From the NCBI RefSeq assembly GCF_014905415.1, contig NZ_BNEO01000006.1, positions 1-64,000 of the forward strand: 64,000 bases of DNA, written 5' to 3'. The notes under the pieces were generated by a model. The model did not search any database and had not been told where the DNA came from. It was given only the letters and a program-made list of their open reading frames with translations. This DNA is from Virgibacillus salexigens. Its GTDB lineage: Bacteria; Bacillota; Bacilli; Bacillales; Amphibacillaceae. Below are positions 45,827 to 55,977 of this stretch, in pieces. Each line of letters starts with the position of its first letter. The stretch's first letter is position 1. A program made the position numbers and the translations under genes.

Positions 45827-46111
45827 TTATACATAACCCCAGATCATTGCTAGCATCGTACCTAGTACAGTGATGACAGCTATAATGATCCCATAATATA
45901 CACTGGTGTAAATCGTATTCTTATCTTCAGATTCACCGGCATGCATGAACAGCACTAACTGCAATGCAGCTTGGGCAAATGCTGTAACAAGCAGAATAGT
46001 CATTCCCATGAAAAATGACATATCGAAGAAATACACAGATAGTGCAACACCAGTTAACACTAGTGAAAATATAAAGCCCATGACGTGTTTAGCTGGGAAT
46101 AATTCTTTCAT
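45827..46111 (-). CDS. qoxD: Quinol oxidase aa3 subunit IV
   Basis: This 94-residue protein has three membrane helices, typical of the bacterial cytochrome oxidase subunit IV family. It ends the qoxABCD operon, with the qoxC stop directly before it. AAAGGAATG precedes ATG. The B. subtilis homologue is somewhat longer, about 124 residues. Confidence 0.9.
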   Translation of the reverse strand: MKELFPAKHVMGFIFSLVLTGVALSVYFFDMSFFMGMTILLVTAFAQAALQLVLFMHAGESEDKNTIYTSVYYGIIIAVITVLGTMLAMIWGYV

Positions 46112-46708
46112 TTACATCATTCCTTTCAAATAGATGAAGCTGAAAATAAAGATCCAAACAACATCTAAGAAATGCCAGTAAAGAGAGAATATGAATGACT
46201 TATTGGCTGTTTGCGGAGTTAATCCTCGTTTAATTACTTGAATTAGAATAACGATCCCCCACGCTAAGCCAAACGTAACGTGCAACCCATGCGTTCCTAA
46301 GGTTGTTAACAAGATGGACGTGAAAGCACTTGTTTGTAGACTAGCACCTTCATGAACATAGTGAATGAATTCATATATCTCAAAACCTAAGAAGGCTGCT
46401 CCTAGAATAAGCGTAATGATGAAAAATGTCATCATTGCCTTTTTTCTGCCGAGCCGCATTGCATGGATACCTAAACCAATAATGAAACTACTCGTTAATA
46501 ATAAAAGTGTTTCCGCAAGAACTGGTGGCAGTTCAAAAATCTCCGCACCAGCTGGTCCCGATCCTGTACGGGTTTCTAATGTGAAATACGAAGCGAATAA
46601 CGTTCCAAACAGCATGATTTCTGCTCCAATAAAGATCCAGAAACCAAGTATATTCATACGTCCTTGCTCTGTACTGTATTCAAGCGGTTGCGTATTATTA
46701 TTATTCAT
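46112..46708 (-). CDS. qoxC: Quinol oxidase aa3 subunit III
   Basis: This is a protein of about 198 residues with five membrane helices and subunit III motifs ([40 protein letters not shown]). I start it at ATG 46708, overlapping the qoxB stop by 8 bp with GGGGTG 6 nt upstream; the in-frame GTG 46717 is an alternative. It is part of the heme-copper quinol oxidase complex. Confidence 0.93.
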   Translation of the reverse strand: MNNNNTQPLEYSTEQGRMNILGFWIFIGAEIMLFGTLFASYFTLETRTGSGPAGAEIFELPPVLAETLLLLTSSFIIGLGIHAMRLGRKKAMMTFFIITLILGAAFLGFEIYEFIHYVHEGASLQTSAFTSILLTTLGTHGLHVTFGLAWGIVILIQVIKRGLTPQTANKSFIFSLYWHFLDVVWIFIFSFIYLKGMM

Positions 46709-48653
46709 TTTTAGCACCCCGCACTTCCGATTCTGTTCTTTTAATTTCCTCTACGGAAATATGATGCCCATGATCATTCTCAAACGAACGATGAAGCATG
46801 CAAGCAAAAATACCAATTAGAGAAGCTATGACTGTGATCCACATACTAAAGATAAATGAAAATCCAAAGATAAAGAAGAAGACACTCATAACAAATGGGA
46901 CACCACTATTGTTTGGCATATGGATTTCTTTCAGTCCATCTCTAAATAACGTATGACCATTTTTCTTCGAATCCCACAATGCTTGACTAGAATTAACATG
47001 TGGTGTAATTGCAAAGTTGTATTCAGGTACTGGATTATGCGTTGCCCACTCAAGGGAACGTGCATCCCAAGGGTCGTCTCCAACATCTCTAGAAGCATAA
47101 CGCGTACTATAGTAGATATTGTATACGATTAGGATAAATCCAATGGCCAGACCGATTGCACCAATAAAGGAAATCATATTCCAGATACCAAAACCAGTCG
47201 ATTCAGAGTACGTGTACATACGACGTGCTTGCCCATCTAATCCAGAAATAAACATTGGGAAGAATGCTACACAAGTTCCGATTGAAATGAAACTAAACGC
47301 CCATTTACCAATACGCTCATTAAGCATAAACCCAAACATTTTCGGCCACCAGTAAGTTAGACCTGCAAGCATTGCAAATACAACACCTGGTATGATTACT
47401 AAGTGGAAATGAGCCACTAAGAACATCGTATTATGATATTGATAGTCTGCTGCTGACATTCCAAGCATCACACCGGTAACTCCACCAATCGTAAAGATCG
47501 GGATAAATGCTAATGAATAGAGCATCGGCACCGTGAACACAATTTTTCCTTTCCAAAGGGTCAAGAGCCAGTTGAAGATCTTAATTCCTGTTGGAATGGC
47601 AATTGCCATCGTTGTAATAGAGAAAATACTATTTACCATTGCTCCTTGCCCCATTGTAAAGAAATGGTGAACCCATACAACAAAGGATAACAAGGAAATA
47701 ACGACCATCGAAGCGACCATGGAATTATATCCATACAGATTCCTTTTAGCAAAGGTAGAGATAACCTCACTATAAATTCCGAAGGCCGGTAAAATTAGAA
47801 TATAGACCTCAGGGTGTCCCCAAACCCAGAATAGGTTAGCCCAAAGCATATCCATACCACCGTCTGTGGTTGTAAAGAAATTGGTTCCAAACAAACGGTC
47901 CATCGTTCCCATCGCTAATGCTACGGTTAAGACTGGGAAAGCAAATACAATAATAATATTTGTAATTAGTCCTGACCATGTGAACATCGGCATTTTCATT
48001 AAGGTCATGCCAGGGGCACGCATTTTTAGGATGGTAACAATAAAGTTAATACCCGTCATTAACGTACCTAGACCAGAAATTTGTAGTGCAAGCATATAAT
48101 AATTCGTTCCGACCGAAGGCGATAATTCACTACCCGCCAGTGGAAAATAGGACGTCCAACCAGAACTAGGAGAACCTCCAATTACAAATGACAAGTTAAA
48201 TAACATTGCTCCCATAAAATACAGCCAGAAACTAACAGCATTTAACCGTGGGTATGCTACATCCCTTGCACCAATTTGTAAAGGAATAACAAAGTTCATT
48301 AAAGCAATAATGAATCCCATTGCCATAAAGAAGATCATTACAACACCGTGCGTAGAGAATATTTCATTATAGTGCTGTGCATCCAATAACGTATTCTCTG
48401 GCATGGATGTTTGCGCCCTCATCATGATAGCGTCTACTCCACCTCTAAACAACATGAGCAAGGCAGAGATTAAATACATAATTCCTATTTTCTTATGATC
48501 AACCGTTGTAAGCCATTCACGCCATAGATATCCCCATTTTTTAAAATAGGTAAGACCGACGATGATTGCTATTGTAGTAAGAACAATAGCAGCCATCGAT
48601 GCGTAAATAATTGGACTCGGATGCGGAATTAGAAATCGTTCAAAAAAGTCCAT
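46701..48653 (-). CDS. qoxB: Quinol oxidase aa3 subunit I
   Basis: This 650-residue catalytic subunit binds the low-spin haem and the haem a3-CuB centre and pumps protons. It has the ligand motifs [28 protein letters not shown] (CuB His and the cross-linked Tyr), VHHFFTMG and VAHFHLVI, and a [10 protein letters not shown] start after the first helix. Length equals B. subtilis QoxB (about 649). AAAGGAG precedes the ATG. Confidence 0.95.
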   Translation of the reverse strand: MDFFERFLIPHPSPIIYASMAAIVLTTIAIIVGLTYFKKWGYLWREWLTTVDHKKIGIMYLISALLMLFRGGVDAIMMRAQTSMPENTLLDAQHYNEIFSTHGVVMIFFMAMGFIIALMNFVIPLQIGARDVAYPRLNAVSFWLYFMGAMLFNLSFVIGGSPSSGWTSYFPLAGSELSPSVGTNYYMLALQISGLGTLMTGINFIVTILKMRAPGMTLMKMPMFTWSGLITNIIIVFAFPVLTVALAMGTMDRLFGTNFFTTTDGGMDMLWANLFWVWGHPEVYILILPAFGIYSEVISTFAKRNLYGYNSMVASMVVISLLSFVVWVHHFFTMGQGAMVNSIFSITTMAIAIPTGIKIFNWLLTLWKGKIVFTVPMLYSLAFIPIFTIGGVTGVMLGMSAADYQYHNTMFLVAHFHLVIIPGVVFAMLAGLTYWWPKMFGFMLNERIGKWAFSFISIGTCVAFFPMFISGLDGQARRMYTYSESTGFGIWNMISFIGAIGLAIGFILIVYNIYYSTRYASRDVGDDPWDARSLEWATHNPVPEYNFAITPHVNSSQALWDSKKNGHTLFRDGLKEIHMPNNSGVPFVMSVFFFIFGFSFIFSMWITVIASLIGIFACMLHRSFENDHGHHISVEEIKRTESEVRGAKNE

Positions 48654-48693
48654 TCTTATTTCTCCTTTCCGGATAACCCAGATGTACTAATTC

Positions 48694-49653
48694 TTAATGT
48701 TGATGCTCTGTGTTTTCCTCTGTTTCATCTGCATGACCGGAATCTGATTCATGTTCACCATGTGCATCGTGTTCTGAACTAGATTCATCATTATGTTCAC
48801 CTTCCGAACCAGCACCATGACCTTCATGATGCCCTTGTGGTGGAGGGTTGAATTCTAAGTGTGTGCCTGTAAAGGTTAATTGACCAAGATGACCGGGCTC
48901 AAGCAATTCATTAAATTTATCCTCCGTTAGTGGATCTGCTGTTTGTTTGACTTCTTTCACCCAATCATTAAATTCTTGTTGCGGCATTGCTTCTACGCTG
49001 AATGTATTCTCAGCGAAACCTTCCCCACTAAAGTTCGCATTTCTACCCATAAATTCTCCAGCATTATCTGCGGCTAAATGCAGCGTAGTTATCATATCGG
49101 ACATTGCGTATTTTTGACCGCCCAGTTGCGGTATCCAAAAGCTTGTAATTGGTCCATAAGAATAAAGTCTAAACTCTAGTGGTCTATCAGTTGGAACATA
49201 AAGATAGTTAACCGTTTCAATATCTTGTTCAGGATAACTAAAATGCCATTTCCAATCTGAAGAAGAAGCATAAACCACTAGTGGCTCATCATTCTCATAT
49301 CCTTCTGGAGTAGCTTCTACTTTATAGTTACTTTGAACTGAAATTACAGATAGTACGATTACGATAAGTACCGGAATCCCTACAATAAGTGATTCAACTA
49401 TAACATTCCCTTTTATATACGGTGGCTCATATGAGTCTGATTGTTTTGATGCGCGGTATTTATATAGGATATAAGCCAACATAGCAAATACCACAATTAC
49501 AATAACAGACATAATAGCAATTGATATCCAGATGACATTCGCCTGGGTTTGAGCCTGCGGACCTTCAGGGTCTAATACTAATAATGGCTCACAACCAGTA
49601 AGAACCGCTAATAATGTGAATAACGATGCTAGCATCACCCATTTCATTTTCAT
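48694..49653 (-). CDS. qoxA: Quinol oxidase aa3 subunit II
   Basis: This 319-residue lipoprotein has a lipobox LTGC, two membrane helices and an extracellular cupredoxin domain. It lacks the CuA cysteines of cytochrome c oxidases, so the donor is quinol. A His/Glu-rich tail (about 260-319) may bind metal. I start it at ATG 49653 after GGGAGGG; upstream in-frame codons give no plausible protein. It heads qoxABCD, and a Rex-like site lies at 49706-49723. Confidence 0.93.
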   Translation of the reverse strand: MKMKWVMLASLFTLLAVLTGCEPLLVLDPEGPQAQTQANVIWISIAIMSVIVIVVFAMLAYILYKYRASKQSDSYEPPYIKGNVIVESLIVGIPVLIVIVLSVISVQSNYKVEATPEGYENDEPLVVYASSSDWKWHFSYPEQDIETVNYLYVPTDRPLEFRLYSYGPITSFWIPQLGGQKYAMSDMITTLHLAADNAGEFMGRNANFSGEGFAENTFSVEAMPQQEFNDWVKEVKQTADPLTEDKFNELLEPGHLGQLTFTGTHLEFNPPPQGHHEGHGAGSEGEHNDESSSEHDAHGEHESDSGHADETEENTEHQH

Positions 49654-49705
49654 AAGAGATACCCTCCCCTGCATGTTGTTTAAATGAAAATATATTGAAA
49701 TACTT

Positions 49706-49723
49706 TTGTTACACACTTCACAA
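49706..49723. promoter_or_regulatory. Rex-like site upstream of qoxA
   Basis: TTGTTACACACTTCACAA agrees with the Rex consensus TTGTGAANNNNTTCACAA at 12 of 14 defined positions; one half-site is perfect. It lies 53 bp before the qoxA ATG. Confidence 0.4.
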
Positions 49724-49978
49724 AATCCATCATCAATATTAATACCATAACCATTGAAAAACAATATTGATGTGTTGGATGTCAGAAAATGTTCAAGTTT
49801 TATCATACAAAAAATGAACATTTAATGAATAAAATATGGCAGAATATAGGTAGTAAAAATTGGGATAAAATGACTTATTAGCAATATACTAACCTTCTTA
49901 GCGCTTTCATGGTTGGGCTAATTAATGACAACTTTTTTGATAGGTAATAATTACCTTTTATCAAAGAAAAACAAACCC

Positions 49979-50030
49979 AGTAGTAAAAGACCTCCATTAA
50001 ATGTTTATGGAGGTTTTTTACTACTTTTTT
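49979..50030. terminator. Long bidirectional terminator after the glycan locus
   Basis: AGTAGTAAAA-ACCTCCAT pairs with ATGGAGGT-TTTTTACTACT around a 9-nt loop, with T-runs on both sides. It probably ends the minus-strand operon whose last gene stops at 50125. Confidence 0.85.
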
Positions 50031-50124
50031 ATTTTTAGAAGCTACTAGATACATTACAAAATTTAGTTTTTATGCTATATAACATTATAGTAGTTAATAA
50101 ACTGCTTGGCTCTGCTATAACTCA

Positions 50125-50910
50125 TTACGGGGTATTTATAAAAAAATCTAAAACACTAGTTAAATCCTTTTCCCAAAACGCCCATTCATGTCTTTCCTTT
50201 TGTTCTTTATACTGAACTGTTGCTTCTTGCTTAAGAAACGTATGATATAACTCACGATTTCTCGTTAGAATATATAGATTTTCTTTGGTAATGGGAGAAA
50301 CAAACTGTTCCTCGTCTATCCCCACGGTTTGATAAATATTCCAATTTAGTATCGCGACATTGTTTATAACAGCAATGTCTTTCTTTGAAATTGCTGCAGA
50401 TTGGAGTAACAGATGTGTCCAATTACTAGGTTCCTTTATCGCAATATTTAACGAGACGTTCCCACCTAGTGAACTCCCAAGAATCCCCCGTTTTACAACA
50501 TTCCTTTTTAACGAAGCCTCAATTTCAGGAATGAACTCATCGTTCATGAACTGAATATACATACAAAAATTGTTGCCACTATGATGGTAGGAATGCCATC
50601 TCTCAAGGGAATCTCCAGGGTGTATTAAAACAAAAACAAGCTTTTTAGCTAATTCAGGATAGGATTCTATTATATTCTCTACGGTGTTCTCTAATCCTCC
50701 TAATTCTAAATAATCTTTGCCATCTTGCATATACAAAACATATGCATTAACTGTATCATCGGATGTTAAGAGATAGTAATCAAAATTCTTGTTTAGAAAT
50801 TGACTATAAAATACCTTTTCAAATTTCTTCACAACATCAAAATTCCTTTCCCAACCCGTTTTTTTAAAAGTATTTTCAATAAGTATAGGCCTCTTACAGA
50901 ATGATTCCAC
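50125..50910 (-). CDS. Putative esterase (Fes/COG2382-like alpha/beta hydrolase)
   Basis: This 261-residue protein has the nucleophile elbow GSSLGGN (about residue 147) and a C-terminal catalytic His candidate in ERHEWAFW. It belongs to the putative-esterase group that includes ferri-enterobactin and carbohydrate esterases. It is the last gene of the glycan operon, 65 bp after the oxidoreductase gene, so deacylation of an acylated sugar is more plausible than siderophore hydrolysis. The start is GTG 50910 with only a poor site (AAGG very close), so it is uncertain. No signal peptide, hence cytosolic. Confidence 0.7.
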   Translation of the reverse strand: MESFCKRPILIENTFKKTGWERNFDVVKKFEKVFYSQFLNKNFDYYLLTSDDTVNAYVLYMQDGKDYLELGGLENTVENIIESYPELAKKLVFVLIHPGDSLERWHSYHHSGNNFCMYIQFMNDEFIPEIEASLKRNVVKRGILGSSLGGNVSLNIAIKEPSNWTHLLLQSAAISKKDIAVINNVAILNWNIYQTVGIDEEQFVSPITKENLYILTRNRELYHTFLKQEATVQYKEQKERHEWAFWEKDLTSVLDFFINTP

Positions 50911-50975
50911 ACCTTTTTTCTCTTTTGTTTAAGGTGAGTTATGAGTCTTTACTTCCTCTGTTAACCAGGACAAAT

Positions 50976-52541
50976 CTAAACTTCTGGCCAGTGGATTTGG
51001 ATGCCAAATTTGTTTAATAGATTTTGATATTTTGATAAATGACTCTGATCTTGCCGGACTACATGGGCATCTATATTATTAAGGATTGAATAAGCTGCTA
51101 GATACCCAGAAGACTCTCCAATATTCCACTCTGTTGGATGCAAGCGATAGCAACTATTGGTGATTTGAGTCGTCCCGATATTTTTACATGCTGGTAATAG
51201 ATTTTTAATTCGAATCGGCAGGAATGCCCCCAATGGGATTTCGTAAGGATAACAGGGAATATAAAAAGCTCGATTTGTTATTGTCGTATGATGTAAGTCT
51301 AAATGATAACTTCCTACTCCCACACTGTCAAAGTAGCTATGTATCCCTTTATTACCTATTAACTCACGACTTACATTATGTTCTGTAATCGTGTACACGG
51401 CTTTAATCCTGCGTGATTCACGAATGTATGGTGATTTAGCTAGACCGTCTTCTGTACCTAGGACATCCTTCCTCAGTCGTAATCCTGGATATCCATTTCC
51501 TCCGTCTAAACGAGGAGCTTCGGTTTGTAGCCAATATAAAAGAGAGAGACTAAGTTGTTTCGCATTCTTTAAGTTTTTTTCCTTTTCTTCTGTAGAAACG
51601 TCAATAATTGAACCTAAAAAGTAATCATTTTGTGCCCAATTAATGAGCGAAATATCGCCTTCATATAGATTTTCTTTTAAATTCATCACATCTAGTATTC
51701 TGCGATAGGTAAATAAAGAAGGAATACCTTTATCATTCGGGAGTAAAGTAAATTCTCTTAGTTTTGTTGTATCTTTTGTATTTACGGTGTACCAACTTAA
51801 TAGCGGCATATCAGAAAATTCAGGGACAAATTTCTTCCAAAAATTATATTGCTCAGGTTCCTCTATTGTAAAATTCCCACCTTCTACGTAATCAACAGCA
51901 AAAACATGTGTAATCGATTGTGTATCAAATGGATTCGCTTCTTCTAATGCATGAGGTTCTCCAGTATCTTTTTGGGACTCTGCTCCCGTTACATACTCGG
52001 CACCTACTAATGGTAAAAGATCCCCTAATTCCGTTGCGTCTAAAAAGTATTTACCTGTTAATTCTACCTTTATATGATTATATACATGTTGAACAATAAC
52101 AGAAGTAATGTTATCTTTAATCATGCTGGCATCTACTGGTTTGAAGTTTAAGCGTATCTGAATTCTGCCACTATTAAGATAAGGGGATAGCATATCTTCA
52201 ATTACCTGTAACGCAACCTTTGGTTCATGGGTCAATCGACTAACCCATCCGTTTCCAGGGTTTATCAATTCATTATCCCTTGCAGATTTCGTTAGCGGAT
52301 AGTTAGATTTGTAATAGTTACGAACTCGATTTCTAAATTCCCGGTATGTAGAAGTACAACCAAATTTTTCGATCCACTGATGTTCATCTGGAGGTACTGC
52401 TTGACTTGTAAGCTGACCACCAATCCAATTTGTTTCTTCAGTCATGATGACATTTAATCCCATTTTAGCAATTGCTAAAGAGGCCATACAGCCCCCCAGA
52501 CTTCCACCTACAATAATTACGTCAGCACTATCTTGAGTCAA
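50976..52541 (-). CDS. FAD-dependent oxidoreductase (FAD_oxidored, PF12831 type)
   Basis: This is a protein of about 521 residues. It has a dinucleotide motif VIIVGGSLGGCMASLAIA at the N-terminus, GGQLTSQAVPPDEH soon after, a middle LDATELGDLLPL motif and a C-terminal IGESSGYLAA motif, the layout of FAD_oxidored proteins found in sugar-utilisation loci. The reaction is not established for this group. I prefer TTG 52541 (GGGAG 9 nt upstream) because the preceding residues look untranslated; ATG 52601 is the alternative. It lies between DUF4127 and esterase genes. Confidence 0.75.
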   Translation of the reverse strand: MTQDSADVIIVGGSLGGCMASLAIAKMGLNVIMTEETNWIGGQLTSQAVPPDEHQWIEKFGCTSTYREFRNRVRNYYKSNYPLTKSARDNELINPGNGWVSRLTHEPKVALQVIEDMLSPYLNSGRIQIRLNFKPVDASMIKDNITSVIVQHVYNHIKVELTGKYFLDATELGDLLPLVGAEYVTGAESQKDTGEPHALEEANPFDTQSITHVFAVDYVEGGNFTIEEPEQYNFWKKFVPEFSDMPLLSWYTVNTKDTTKLREFTLLPNDKGIPSLFTYRRILDVMNLKENLYEGDISLINWAQNDYFLGSIIDVSTEEKEKNLKNAKQLSLSLLYWLQTEAPRLDGGNGYPGLRLRKDVLGTEDGLAKSPYIRESRRIKAVYTITEHNVSRELIGNKGIHSYFDSVGVGSYHLDLHHTTITNRAFYIPCYPYEIPLGAFLPIRIKNLLPACKNIGTTQITNSCYRLHPTEWNIGESSGYLAAYSILNNIDAHVVRQDQSHLSKYQNLLNKFGIQIHWPEV

Positions 52542-52609
52542 CAAAACGATCTCCCTCGTTTCTATTTTTAATTCAATCCAAAATGTTTTTGAGCAGTACA
52601 TTATTCATA

Positions 52610-54133
52610 CTATCTTAGAAACTTTACTTTCAATCGAACGCCACATTCGAACATTCTATTCCATGGGGCGTATGTGTACAACTCCTCAATATTAATCTGA
52701 GGAAAACTATTTTTAATCTTTTCTGTAAAATAGCAAATCATTCGTCTATCTCTTTCCTTGTTTACTAAATCAGCTTTATTTTTTAGATCAAAATAACTCA
52801 AATTATGATTTGGCAGGAATTTAGTTGTCAATTCCTTACGAATTTCAGCTTGATAGAAGTAATCATCTAATAAATGATATATTATATTTTCCTGTAACCG
52901 CTCTGAATATCCATTCTGTCCGATAACCCCTTGTGAAAGTGTCGTACCTAACGTATTGCAGTTTGTATTCCACCCTTTATAAGATACTATTTTATCGAGA
53001 ATCCCTTCTTCATCCATTAGCGTTATTAAATCAAAATCCCCCCCGTTTGCATAAGCCGAGTCCGCTACAATTATCTTTCTCCCATGAAGAATATAACGCT
53101 TCATTTGGCTAACAAATTCCTTCATATCTCGAAAACTAGTATAAGTTGCATCCTTATTATACTGATCACAAGATTCCTGCATTACAAGTCCAGGTGTATT
53201 ATAAGCAAGGATTAGATCTGCACTATTAGCATCATCTACCAGTAAGCAGCCAGCAGCTCGTATATGGAATTTCATGCTCTCTTCAAATGTTCGATCCTCG
53301 TACATGGGGGTGATTTGTGGTCCATGTATACTACTCCATATTGGGAATATTTTAGGACAACAATCTTTTAAATCGTTATATACACGTGCCAGTAATGTGG
53401 CACCTGCCTCATCTGCTCCTGGATAAATTAATACCTTCTCATATAAATGTAAGGATTCTCGTTTAGATAGAATCACTCTTTGGTCCTTTGCTGTATAGCC
53501 ATATTCCGAACTATCATCTTGAGGAATAGCTAAAAAGGTGAAAACCCCTTCATTCGTTAGTTCAAGCATCGATTCATTAATATGAAGATTATATTCCCTT
53601 CTAGTTTCATAGTCCTCAACATACTTTTCTGGTAATCGAAGTTGCACATCATGTAATTGAATTAATTCCTTCTGAGATAAATCTTCGTGCTTACTCTTGT
53701 TATGCAAATACGAGTTTAAAAATATCTCACGCCCCCAATCCTCATAATAATCCGGCTCTTCATCACTTGAACTATAACTTGGTGTGCGCATAATTAAATT
53801 AAATGCATAAATGGGTAAGTTAGCATGGTTTCTATGGAATGAACGCAATCTGTTCAACCATCTCATACCTGTATCTTCAGACAAATAATGTAGACGGGAT
53901 GGTATCAACCCGCCATATATGAGCATATCGATGCTAAGGATAAGTGCGTGACAATTCTTTGCTTCCACGTTCAGCCATTCCCATAGCTCCTCGGTATGTG
54001 CGGGAGATTTTTTGTTTCCAAAAAATTCATTTGGCGGTAAAATTAGTTTAATTTCAGGTGTTGAATTCGCTATTCTTTTAACAATTTCCGTATTACAAGG
54101 TCTTTCATCTATTGGAATATAGATAATTCTCAT
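52610..54133 (-). CDS. DUF4127 family protein
   Basis: This 507-residue cytosolic protein has the family signatures PIDERPCNTE (7-16), YGGLIPSRLHYL (about 75), PGADEAG (about 238), DSAYANGGDFDL (about 358) and GWNTNCNTLGTTLSQG (about 387). The family has no characterised member known to me. The conserved Asp, His, Arg and Asn residues look catalytic, so an enzyme is likely. It lies 58 bp downstream of the ROK-RpiR fusion gene and upstream of the FAD enzyme. GAGGGTGAG precedes ATG. Confidence 0.8.
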   Translation of the reverse strand: MRIIYIPIDERPCNTEIVKRIANSTPEIKLILPPNEFFGNKKSPAHTEELWEWLNVEAKNCHALILSIDMLIYGGLIPSRLHYLSEDTGMRWLNRLRSFHRNHANLPIYAFNLIMRTPSYSSSDEEPDYYEDWGREIFLNSYLHNKSKHEDLSQKELIQLHDVQLRLPEKYVEDYETRREYNLHINESMLELTNEGVFTFLAIPQDDSSEYGYTAKDQRVILSKRESLHLYEKVLIYPGADEAGATLLARVYNDLKDCCPKIFPIWSSIHGPQITPMYEDRTFEESMKFHIRAAGCLLVDDANSADLILAYNTPGLVMQESCDQYNKDATYTSFRDMKEFVSQMKRYILHGRKIIVADSAYANGGDFDLITLMDEEGILDKIVSYKGWNTNCNTLGTTLSQGVIGQNGYSERLQENIIYHLLDDYFYQAEIRKELTTKFLPNHNLSYFDLKNKADLVNKERDRRMICYFTEKIKNSFPQINIEELYTYAPWNRMFECGVRLKVKFLR

Positions 54134-54191
54134 AGGCTCTCACCCTCTTATTTAATTTTAACAATTACCACATAGCCTTATGAACAATATC

Positions 54192-55859
54192 TTATATCAC
54201 CTCTTTCTGAATTTTACGTTGAAATTCTTTTAAAAAAATATCCAGTAAATAAAATACCGATACCTCATGAATTGAGCATACATCCGCTTCCAAATCGTTT
54301 GACGATGGAATTAGAAACGAAATATCGGCCCCCTCTGAAATTGGGGAATCACGTTGACTCGTAACACCAATTGTAATTGCATTTTTACTTTCCGCGCTTT
54401 GTAGTATGTTTATAATATTTGAATCAAATCCCGATATACTAATCCCAATAACAATAGATTCTGGTTGCATTAAATGCGTTGACATCTCCATTTGAAACTT
54501 AGTCGAAAAAGCGTCCACAGGAATTCCAAATTGCATTAATTTGTATTTTATTTGGTTAATAACAAACTCCATTCCTTCTGAACCATATATTAATATTTGT
54601 TTTGCTATTAGAAACTGGTTTTTCAACTTTGAGATATCCTTTGGTTGATTTAATGTTTCGAGTTTATTTAGTACATTAATATACTTTTGCTTTATCTCCA
54701 TTAAACTACTTGTTTCCGTTTTGTCATGTATTCGTGTACCTACAATTGCTTCCTTAGCCATTAAACGAAGATGATTAAATGAACCAATTTCTAATTTTTT
54801 ACAAAATCGGGTTATCATCGATTCAGAAACCTCTATCTTATCAGCCATTTCTGAGATTGTTTTACTTGGCACATCACTAAGATTCATCATGACATACTTT
54901 GCTATTCTTCCTTCTCCTTTTGTGAGTTTATGTTTATTTGATTCAATTAACGTTGTAATTCGATTAAATGGTTTCATTGATTCCTGTATTAGAAAGTGAC
55001 GTAATGCTCCAATCATTCCTGCATCATTAAGGTTACCTGCAATTTCTATTTTTGTTTTACGGAGAATGGAAGGAATAAGATCTTTCTCTAATTCTTCCAT
55101 GATTAATGGATACAAATAATCTTTTTGATGGGTTATTCCTCCTCCAATAACAATCATTTCTGGATTCATCATATAAGCAATAGTAGAAATTCCTTTCGAT
55201 AAAAAATAAACCAGTTTTTCTATTTCCTGACTACAAATTTCATCTCCATCTCTTGCTAACTCAAAGATCTGCTTCCCATCAATTGCCTTTTCAGGTATGC
55301 CTTTTTTAATGGCTACATTTTTAATAAGTGTTCTTGTAGATGCAAGTTCTTCAAATTGGCTTCCTTCTATTGGAATATAACCAATTTCCCCTCCACTAAA
55401 GCTATGACCAGTATGTAGCTTATTATCAATAATATAGCTCCCACCGATTCCTGTTCCAATAGTTATACAAAACAAGCTTTTTACGTCTTTTCCTTTTCCA
55501 ACCCATGATTCTGCTAATCCAACACAATTCACATCATTTTCAACCTCTACAGGCAAGCCAAAATAACTTTCTAACTCTTTCTTAATTGACATACCTGTGT
55601 AATCAGGGATAAGGGATGAAGCATACAAGATCACCCCTTTCTTTGAATCCACTTGACCAGCTGTACTAATGCAAATCCCTCTTAGATCATGCTCTTCCAA
55701 AGATTGTTTACCTATTTTTTTTACTTTTCTTAATACTCCTGCTCCCCCTAGATGAGCATCTGTTAGTATTTCATTTTTGTTAATAAGGTTACCCATTTCA
55801 GTAAGTACACCATATTTAATAAACGTACCCCCAATATCTATTGCTAGGAATTTTCTCAT
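54192..55859 (-). CDS. ROK-family sugar kinase fused to an RpiR/SIS transcriptional regulator
   Basis: This 555-residue protein has two parts. Residues 1-292 are a complete ROK kinase: phosphate motif DIGGTFIK (8-15), catalytic Asp109 in ENDVN, GTGIGG (135-140) and GHSFSGGEIG (151-160). The zinc motif CxCGxxGCxE of most ROK kinases is missing. Residues about 298-375 are an RpiR helix-turn-helix (SEMADKIEVSESMITRFCKK) and about 405-540 a SIS sugar-phosphate domain (IYGSEG, IGISISGFDSNI). One protein could thus phosphorylate a sugar and sense the product. AAGGAGAGG precedes ATG. It follows the ABC permease genes. Confidence 0.88.
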   Translation of the reverse strand: MRKFLAIDIGGTFIKYGVLTEMGNLINKNEILTDAHLGGAGVLRKVKKIGKQSLEEHDLRGICISTAGQVDSKKGVILYASSLIPDYTGMSIKKELESYFGLPVEVENDVNCVGLAESWVGKGKDVKSLFCITIGTGIGGSYIIDNKLHTGHSFSGGEIGYIPIEGSQFEELASTRTLIKNVAIKKGIPEKAIDGKQIFELARDGDEICSQEIEKLVYFLSKGISTIAYMMNPEMIVIGGGITHQKDYLYPLIMEELEKDLIPSILRKTKIEIAGNLNDAGMIGALRHFLIQESMKPFNRITTLIESNKHKLTKGEGRIAKYVMMNLSDVPSKTISEMADKIEVSESMITRFCKKLEIGSFNHLRLMAKEAIVGTRIHDKTETSSLMEIKQKYINVLNKLETLNQPKDISKLKNQFLIAKQILIYGSEGMEFVINQIKYKLMQFGIPVDAFSTKFQMEMSTHLMQPESIVIGISISGFDSNIINILQSAESKNAITIGVTSQRDSPISEGADISFLIPSSNDLEADVCSIHEVSVFYLLDIFLKEFQRKIQKEVI

Positions 55860-55977
55860 GCTACCTCTCCTTAAAAATGGACCCTATCATTCCTATATTA
55901 AGTTAAGAATAGGGAGTCTAGTCCTATGTATTTATTATTCATTAAAAGTAGTTTTTTAGACAACGTACAATCTTCCA

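Larger units (their letters stand above)
49654..50124. other. Gene-free region upstream of qoxA with hairpins
   Basis: This contains a Rex-like box (49706-49723), a stem-loop TTTTGATA...TATCAAA around the palindrome GGTAATAATTACC (about 49935-49965), and a strong terminator (49979-50030). The region 49822-49930 shows no coding sequence. Confidence 0.5.

Noticed and set aside
49654-49821. 56-codon N-terminal extension of qoxA
   Set aside because: The lipoprotein signal peptide begins at ATG 49653 with a strong ribosome binding site; the extension would bury it and contains the Rex-like site.
50125-50910. Second siderophore esterase
   Set aside because: It has the same broad fold as the enzyme at 21489, but no iron transport genes or Fur box are near it; its operon is for sugar use.
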